Source: JBGTKH01 sp041744735 | Lineage (GTDB): Bacteria > Planctomycetota > Planctomycetia > Pirellulales > Pirellulaceae | Reading direction: 5' to 3' | NCBI GenBank assembly: GCA_041744735.1 | Contig: JBGTKH010000583.1 | Location: 1 to 17,870 of the forward strand | Length of the DNA: 17,870 bases | In this document: piece after piece, positions 14,589 through 17,870 of the stretch | Layout: each line of letters starts with the position of its first letter | Numbering within the stretch: the first letter of the stretch is position 1 | The notes under the pieces: model-generated | Told to the model about the DNA's origin: nothing | Databases searched by the model: none | Seen by the model: the letters and a program-made list of their open reading frames with translations, nothing else | Made by a program: the position numbers and the translations under genes

Positions 14589-14761
14589 CGAGCAGGCCTC
14601 CTTAGCGGAAATGCGATACGAACAACCGAAACTTGTCGCTGAGAAGCAATTTTCAGAAAGGCAAAACAAATGGCAACTTACGCTTCGCCCACTGGAATGT
14701 CAAGCAGCGAAACACGGCAATCACCGGCCACAATCGCGGAAGCAAACATCCTGTTACATGT

Positions 14762-14959
14762 TGGCGGTCTTCACCACCTCCGGCCACCGAAAACCCCGCC
14801 ACCGCCAAGAAGCTCGACATCGAACCCGGCAAGCACAAGATGACCGTGAAGACTCCAGGCGCCGATCCCGAAACCGAAGAGGTCGAAATCGCCCCCGACA
14901 CCACCTGGGGCGCCATCGCCCTTCCCGGCGGCGGTGCACTGGTTGTGCAAGTCTATTGA
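14762..14959 (+). pseudogene. Remnant of a small PEGA-like beta-domain gene
   Basis: The frame ending in TGA at 14957-14959 encodes, over its last 49 residues (from 14810), a beta-sandwich-like tail: KLDIEPGKHKMTVKTPG, then ETEEVEIAPDTTWGAIALP, then a closing ALVVQVY. The alternation and the GKHxxTV turn resemble PEGA-type or carboxypeptidase-regulatory-like domains of small planctomycete proteins. The first half is missing. Upstream codons in this frame do not look like the same domain, no ribosome site fits, and a better ATG (14758) is in another frame. I therefore read it as a truncated or frameshifted gene end. The call could be wrong if translation begins at an unusual start. Confidence 0.4.
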
Positions 14960-14971
14960 CGTTGCTATCGT

Positions 14972-14986
14972 GAACATCGGATGTTC
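14972..14986. promoter_or_regulatory. Perfect 15-bp dyad
   Basis: GAACATC-G-GATGTTC, 13 nt after the gene remnant. A 1-nt centre suits a protein-binding palindrome better than a hairpin. No regulator is tied to it. A further palindrome AGGCGATCGCCT stands at 15075-15086. Both lie upstream of the gene at 15141. Confidence 0.3.
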
Positions 14987-15086
14987 CGAACTGCCTCAAT
15001 CGTCCTGTGACTGAATAGCCACGTATTGTACGGCGTCTGAAAGGCGGGTTGACACGCCCGGCTTGCAAGCACATAGGCGATCGCCT

Positions 15087-15138
15087 TTTCGAGCGTAATA
15101 CGAGTTTAAAACTACAGCTCCCGATACTTTCGAGCGTA
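15087..15138 (+). repeat. 11-bp direct repeat upstream of the DUF4760-like gene
   Basis: TTTCGAGCGTA occurs at 15087-15097 and again at 15128-15138, 41 bp apart (about four helical turns). The second copy ends 2 nt before the ATG at 15141, where a ribosome site would be expected and none is seen. It could be a paired operator or a small duplication. Confidence 0.4.
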
Positions 15139-15140
15139 CG

Positions 15141-15689
15141 ATGGTCTTCGAAACAATCGCCGCCGTCGTTGGTGTAGTCAGCATCCTGTTACTGATCTGG
15201 CAAATCCGTATTGGTGTGCGCGCCATACAACTAGAACACCAGCGCGAAAGACAACACGAGACGCTGAACTTCATGCTGGAAATACGTCCCCTATGGCACG
15301 AAGCCCTCGCCGAGGTTGAGGAACAATGGGGCACCGCCGATTTGACCGCCGAGGACGTGCGAGAGATTACGTCGAACGACAATTACAAGAAGGGAATGAA
15401 GAAACTTCTGGGGCACATCGAGCACCTGTGCACCGCGGTAAATATGGGTGTATTGGATAAGGACATCTTATTCAGGACATCAGGGTCTCACCTCATCCGG
15501 ATTTACAAGCGTTTTCAAGGTTACATCGATGTCGCGCAGCGACAAAACCCTACGGCATATTGCGAATTCGCATCCGTAATCCGAGATTTTGAGCAACGAA
15601 AGGCGAAAGGCACAACAGAACGCCACGGTGGCCCGCTCGCGCACGAAATTCGTTCAGCAAGAGATCGTTCCGCCGCGCCAGCCATCTAA
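15141..15689 (+). CDS. DUF4760-like single-pass membrane protein
   Basis: A 182-residue protein with one N-terminal membrane helix (about 4-22, IAAVVGVVSILLLIW) and a long helical cytoplasmic part. Features of DUF4760 proteins are visible: a basic linker helix after the membrane (AIQLEHQRERQHETL), a helix with MLEIRPLW, a central KKLLGHIEHLCTAVNMGVLDKDILF, and HLIRIYKRFQGYIDVAQRQN. The function of that family is unknown; members often stand near defence or mobile genes, though nothing here supports such a role. ATG 15141 has no evident ribosome site; a direct repeat ends 2 nt before it. The last 30 residues are polar and low in structure. Domain call is from pattern recognition only. Confidence 0.7.
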   Translation: MVFETIAAVVGVVSILLLIWQIRIGVRAIQLEHQRERQHETLNFMLEIRPLWHEALAEVEEQWGTADLTAEDVREITSNDNYKKGMKKLLGHIEHLCTAVNMGVLDKDILFRTSGSHLIRIYKRFQGYIDVAQRQNPTAYCEFASVIRDFEQRKAKGTTERHGGPLAHEIRSARDRSAAPAI

Positions 15690-15833
15690 CGAAGCGATCC
15701 CGGCTACCGAGATATGCGGCGACGTCGGTTCTGATGTCAGGTGATTCTTTAGCGGCTGAATAGTAAACTGATTTGTGTTACGCGAGTCGACTCATTCGGC
15801 GAACAGTCAGGCCACGAAATCGTAGGTGCGGTG

Positions 15834-16853
15834 ATGGAGATTCCCGTTGCTTGCTCGGAATGCGGAAAACAATTTCACGCGCCTATCGAATATGGCGGCA
15901 AACGCGCTAAGTGTCCCGGTTGTGGACAAATCTTCGTCATCCCGCAACACCAGTCCATACCGCCGAAGCCAAAACCGCGAGCCGAGCCAGTCTCCATTCA
16001 AACCGACGTAGAAGAACCTCCGCCGCTACCAAGGACACCGCCTCCACCTCTGAGTCACGCAGTGTCACCATCGCCATCCGAACGATGGTATTTGCGTACG
16101 CCCGATGGCAAAACATATGGCCCCGTATCCCAAATTGAATTACGTCATTGGGCAGCCCAGGCACGTTTTGACGCTACAAGCCAATTAATCCGTGAAGGAT
16201 CGAATCATTGGGAGTCGGCGCGCAGATTGTTTTCAACGTTGCCAAACGATCGCGAAAGTGTTTCACCGCAACCAAGCGGTCCAACTGCACCAACAAACAG
16301 CGAAGAGCGTGGAGGCTTTCTCCCTCCTTGGCTAGCAAACATACCACGCCGTTCCAAGAACATAGCTATCGTAGCTACTGTCGGTACGGTTTGCTTCGTT
16401 GTCCTAATTGTGTTTTTGGGATCTTATCTTGCGATACGGGCGCAGAAGCTCGCCGAACAGCGGGCCGCGGAATTGAACCGCCAAGCTGCTGAGCGACTGG
16501 AAGGTACATGGAGGCTCTTAGACGCCGGTGCGATTGAGGAGTCCTTCGTGTTTCATCCGGACGGTACCGTCACCCACACATTTTCCAATCCCTATTATCT
16601 TCTTGGGCAAGGCATCGACCGAAAGTCAAACGACACATGGTATGCTACGAGCGTCAAGCCGGATGAGGTTGCACTAAAACTCGGCAGTGAAGGTGACGAT
16701 ATTCTTTACTTGGTTAAATTCGAGAGTCCATATCTCGCGACAATCACGAAGTATTATCTGAAGGAAAACTTTGGCGGTTACACAGTTAGCCAAACAAGAA
16801 AGTTTGCTAACAGTTTGATGAAACCAGCAAATCGGGCGTCTACCCAGCCGTGA
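15834..16853 (+). CDS. Zinc-ribbon/GYF_2 membrane protein with exported beta domain
   Basis: A 339-residue protein with four parts. An N-terminal zinc ribbon has Cys7-x2-Cys10 and Cys27-x2-Cys30 (CSECGK, CPGCGQ). A Pro-rich linker follows (about 40-80). A GYF_2 domain, about 85-136, has WYLRTPDGKTYGPVS and a closing HWESARRLF; GYF domains bind Pro-rich peptides, and this protein carries such a stretch itself. A membrane helix (about 178-200) leads to a short helix and a C-terminal beta-rich domain outside the cytoplasm (about 220-325, LEGTWRLLDAG, then FHPDGTVTHTF), lipocalin-like in style. ATG 15834 is preferred to GTG 15831 because AGGTG ends 5 nt before it. This zinc-ribbon plus GYF_2 layout recurs in planctomycetes; the role is unknown. 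It is 144 bp downstream of the DUF4760-like gene. Confidence 0.8.
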   Translation: MEIPVACSECGKQFHAPIEYGGKRAKCPGCGQIFVIPQHQSIPPKPKPRAEPVSIQTDVEEPPPLPRTPPPPLSHAVSPSPSERWYLRTPDGKTYGPVSQIELRHWAAQARFDATSQLIREGSNHWESARRLFSTLPNDRESVSPQPSGPTAPTNSEERGGFLPPWLANIPRRSKNIAIVATVGTVCFVVLIVFLGSYLAIRAQKLAEQRAAELNRQAAERLEGTWRLLDAGAIEESFVFHPDGTVTHTFSNPYYLLGQGIDRKSNDTWYATSVKPDEVALKLGSEGDDILYLVKFESPYLATITKYYLKENFGGYTVSQTRKFANSLMKPANRASTQP

Positions 16854-16885
16854 TGCGGATATCGCATGACTTACTCATTCCGAAG

Positions 16886-16970
16886 GTTGCGGCGGGGTGA
16901 CCCTGCTTCGGAATCTTCGGAGCAGCAGTGCGGAACGGCGCGACGACGTCGAGTTCACCCCGCCGCGAAC
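16886..16970. repeat. Large inverted repeat
   Basis: GTTGCGGCGGGGTGA (16886-16900) is inverted at 16955-16970 with one extra base in the right arm; the inner 12 bp are perfect. The 54-nt interior carries CTGCT and AGCAG, which can pair. It is close behind the stop codon of the GYF_2 protein gene (16853) and is too long and spaced for a simple terminator. Confidence 0.6.
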
Positions 16971-17040
16971 AGCGAAAAAGTTCGAACGCCATGCGACGTT
17001 CGTTACGGCACTGTTTGCGACAAACCGGTGACACCTTTCT

Positions 17041-17206
17041 AGGCCCGTTTACGGGTCTTTGTCGCGCAGCGACTAGCCCCGGCATTGATGCCGGGGACGA
17101 TTTGGCCAACGATCAATTCTTTTTTTCCAGGCCCGTTTACGGGCCTTACGGCAGCGGCTTCAGCCTCACGACAAGGCTAAAGCCGGGGACAAGCGCCGTG
17201 AACGGC
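17041..17206. repeat. Cluster of short palindromes with 2-nt loops
   Basis: AGGCCCGT-TT-ACGGGTCT (17041-17058, one G-T pair), CCCCGGCAT-TG-ATGCCGGGG (17077-17096), AGGCCCGT-TT-ACGGGCCT (17129-17146) and GCCGT-GA-ACGGC (17195-17206) share a plan: a GC-rich stem closing on CGT/ACG or CAT/ATG with a 2-nt centre. GTCGC-GCA-GCGAC (17061-17073) and a 10-bp stem with one mismatch (17156-17165 with 17175-17184) are interleaved. A run of seven T stands before the third. Confidence 0.8.
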
Positions 17207-17239
17207 CCTGGGAAGCGGTTGGTTGGGCGGCTGCGCTGA

Positions 17240-17318
17240 CCCGGCATGAATGCCGGGCCTGATCGCTGCGCGGGGAAGAGCCGTGAACGGCTCTGAAAAC
17301 CATGCCTTCGTTCGACCG
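17240..17318 (+). repeat. Palindrome module, copy 1
   Basis: About 79 bp holding CCCGGCAT-GA-ATGCCGGG (17240-17257) and AGAGCCGT-GA-ACGGCTCT (17277-17294) and ending with CCTTCGTTCGACC. A second copy is at 17684-17762; by eye they differ at about 8 positions and one indel. Confidence 0.8.
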
Positions 17319-17412
17319 TGCGTGATTGGACAACGCACCTTCTGGATTTGTAGCCGTCCAAGTAAGTACAATTGCTCGCGTACGCGCGACAGCACTGCGG
17401 AGGTGATCCTTA

Positions 17413-17618
17413 TTGCGATACGAAATTGAGTATTCGCCGGCGGCGGAAGAACACTTGCGTGCTTGCACAGCTCGCCAACGGACGACCGTTTTTGGCGCGG
17501 TTGAACGGCAGCTCGCACATCAACCGGATGTCGAGACACGCAATTGAAAGTCCATGCGTCCGAATCCGATCAACTTCGTAATCGTGTGGTCAATGGCGGC
17601 GAAGAGGTGGAACTATGA
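17413..17618 (+). pseudogene. ParE/RelE-type toxin remnant
   Basis: TTG 17413 follows an excellent ribosome site, GGAGGTGAT (17399-17407). The frame reads LRYEIEYSPAAEEHLR, then RQRTTVFGAVERQLAHQP, then VETRN, and meets TGA at 17545-17547. Without the stop it goes on as KSMRPNP. This is the start of RelE/ParE-family toxins with the typical VETRNRKxMRPNP stretch; the TGA stands where Arg (CGA) is expected. About nine bases later the reading continues in another frame as NRVVNGGEEVEL and TGA (17580-17618), which matches the usual C-terminal end (NRVxIGGEEVEL). The middle, roughly 35-45 residues with the core RNA-contact strands, is missing. So two lesions are present: one nonsense change and one internal deletion with frame change. 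The TGA overlaps the ATG of the antitoxin remnant (ATGA at 17615-17618). Family match is from memory. Confidence 0.7.
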
Positions 17619-17870
17619 AGCTCGTTGAAAAGGCCGACGCAACAGACACGTTGGCCGAATACACCGCAAATATCCAGAGCGGACCCGGCATGAATGCCGG
17701 GCCTATCACTGTGCGGGGAAGCGCCGTAAACGGCTCTGAAAGCCGTTCCTTCGTTCAACGGCATGTACATTCTTTGCACTTTCAATTCGCTGGAGTCCAG
17801 CGGGCCGGCCCTACGTGGCGACTCGATTGTCGTGTCACTGTTTCGGAGTCGGCGGAGAAGTCGTTCGTGC
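17615..17870 (+). pseudogene. Phd/YefM-type antitoxin remnant, interrupted by a palindrome module
   Basis: ATG 17615 follows GAGG (17604-17607) by 7 nt and overlaps the toxin stop. The first 24 residues, MKLVEKADATDTLAEYT then ANIQSGP, fit the N-terminal DNA-binding part of Phd-family antitoxins (pattern K-A-D-A-T-x-x-L-A-x-Y, then x-x-P before a beta strand). At the Pro codon (17683-17686) the sequence changes into palindrome module copy 2 (17684-17762). The frame remains open through the module and to the window end, giving GMNAGPITVRGSAVNG and unrelated residues. The usual continuation (VTxxGxPVAALVP and a C-terminal toxin-binding helix) is not seen. The gene may run past the window, so its true end is unknown. 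It is most likely non-functional, in keeping with the broken toxin. Confidence 0.6.
17684..17762 (+). repeat. Palindrome module, copy 2, inside the antitoxin frame
   Basis: Contains CCCGGCAT-GA-ATGCCGGG (17684-17701), GCCGT-AA-ACGGC (17723-17734) and an overlapping stem AACGGCT/AGCCGTT (17729-17735 and 17741-17747), ending with CCTTCGTTCAACG. It corresponds to copy 1 at 17240-17318, 444 bp upstream. Confidence 0.8.

Larger units (their letters stand above)
16854..17412. other. Gene-free region dense in palindromes
   Basis: No frame in this 559-bp stretch has a believable start, ribosome site or domain. It contains a 15-bp inverted repeat (16886-16900 with 16955-16970), several stem-loops at 17041-17206, and a repeat module at 17240-17318. 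Long open frames on the minus strand arise from these GC-rich palindromes, which are stop-poor, and I do not count them as genes. Confidence 0.6.

Noticed and set aside
15053..15070. Second sigma54 promoter candidate (TGACACG ... TTGCA) before the DUF4760-like gene
   Set aside because: The invariant GG of the -24 box is GA and the spacer is 2 nt too long.
15076..15085. HIP1-like octamer (GCGATCGC) as a sign of cyanobacterial DNA
   Set aside because: A single occurrence noted; gene content points to planctomycetes.
17146..17539. Several minus-strand ORFs of 70-120 residues
   Set aside because: They arise from palindromic GC-rich repeats and the reverse of the toxin remnant; no domain or ribosome site.

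Overview
The window looks like chromosomal DNA of a planctomycete, probably Pirellulales or close to it. This is inference from gene content and repeat style, with no database check. The pointers are a redoxin-cytochrome c-copper monooxygenase fusion, a lipoprotein VWA protein of the YfbK type, zinc-ribbon/GYF and DUF4177/DUF4760 proteins, long gene-poor gaps, and gaps filled with short palindromes. No rRNA, tRNA, CRISPR array, insertion sequence or phage gene was seen.

Layout. 1-222: no gene, a heptamer repeat and a short direct repeat. 223-981 (+): creatininase-family amidohydrolase. 1204-7101 (-): in transcription order, a sigma54-dependent response regulator (7101-5647), a membrane sensor kinase (5554-3581), a CheY/Rcp1-like receiver overlapping it by 4 bp (3584-3141), a receiver-kinase hybrid (3040-1925) and, after a gap, a small FHA protein (1614-1204). 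7102-7421: divergent intergenic region. 7422-10066 (+): the fused redoxin/cytochrome c/copper monooxygenase and a secreted Tyr/Trp/His repeat protein. 10116-10442: doubtful ORF with a beta-carbonic-anhydrase-like tail. 10683-12617 (+): VWA lipoprotein. 12705-14588 (-): DinB protein, secreted DUF4177-like protein, secreted protein of unknown function. 14762-14959: small gene remnant. 15141-16853 (+): DUF4760-like membrane protein and zinc-ribbon/GYF_2 membrane protein. 16854-17412: no gene, dense palindromes. 17413-17870: remnants of a ParE/RelE-type toxin and Phd-type antitoxin pair.

How it may work together. The divergent region carries a near-consensus sigma54 promoter (7349-7364) pointing into the copper monooxygenase gene. 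About 118 bp upstream of the predicted start is an 18-bp dyad where an enhancer-binding protein could sit. The neighbouring regulator has an intact GAFTGA motif, the sigma54 contact. This suggests a complete circuit: membrane sensor, receivers, sigma54 activator, divergent promoter, exported copper/heme/redoxin enzyme, and a co-transcribed aromatic-rich secreted partner.

The second theme is repeats. Several gaps hold GTAG-headed hairpins, mostly in inverted pairs, that resemble REP/BIME elements. Across six full-length arms the 8-bp stem is kept by matched base-pair changes at three positions. Three of the four sites lie directly beyond stop codons. A different palindrome family (2-nt loops) fills 17041-17762, and one copy interrupts the antitoxin reading frame.
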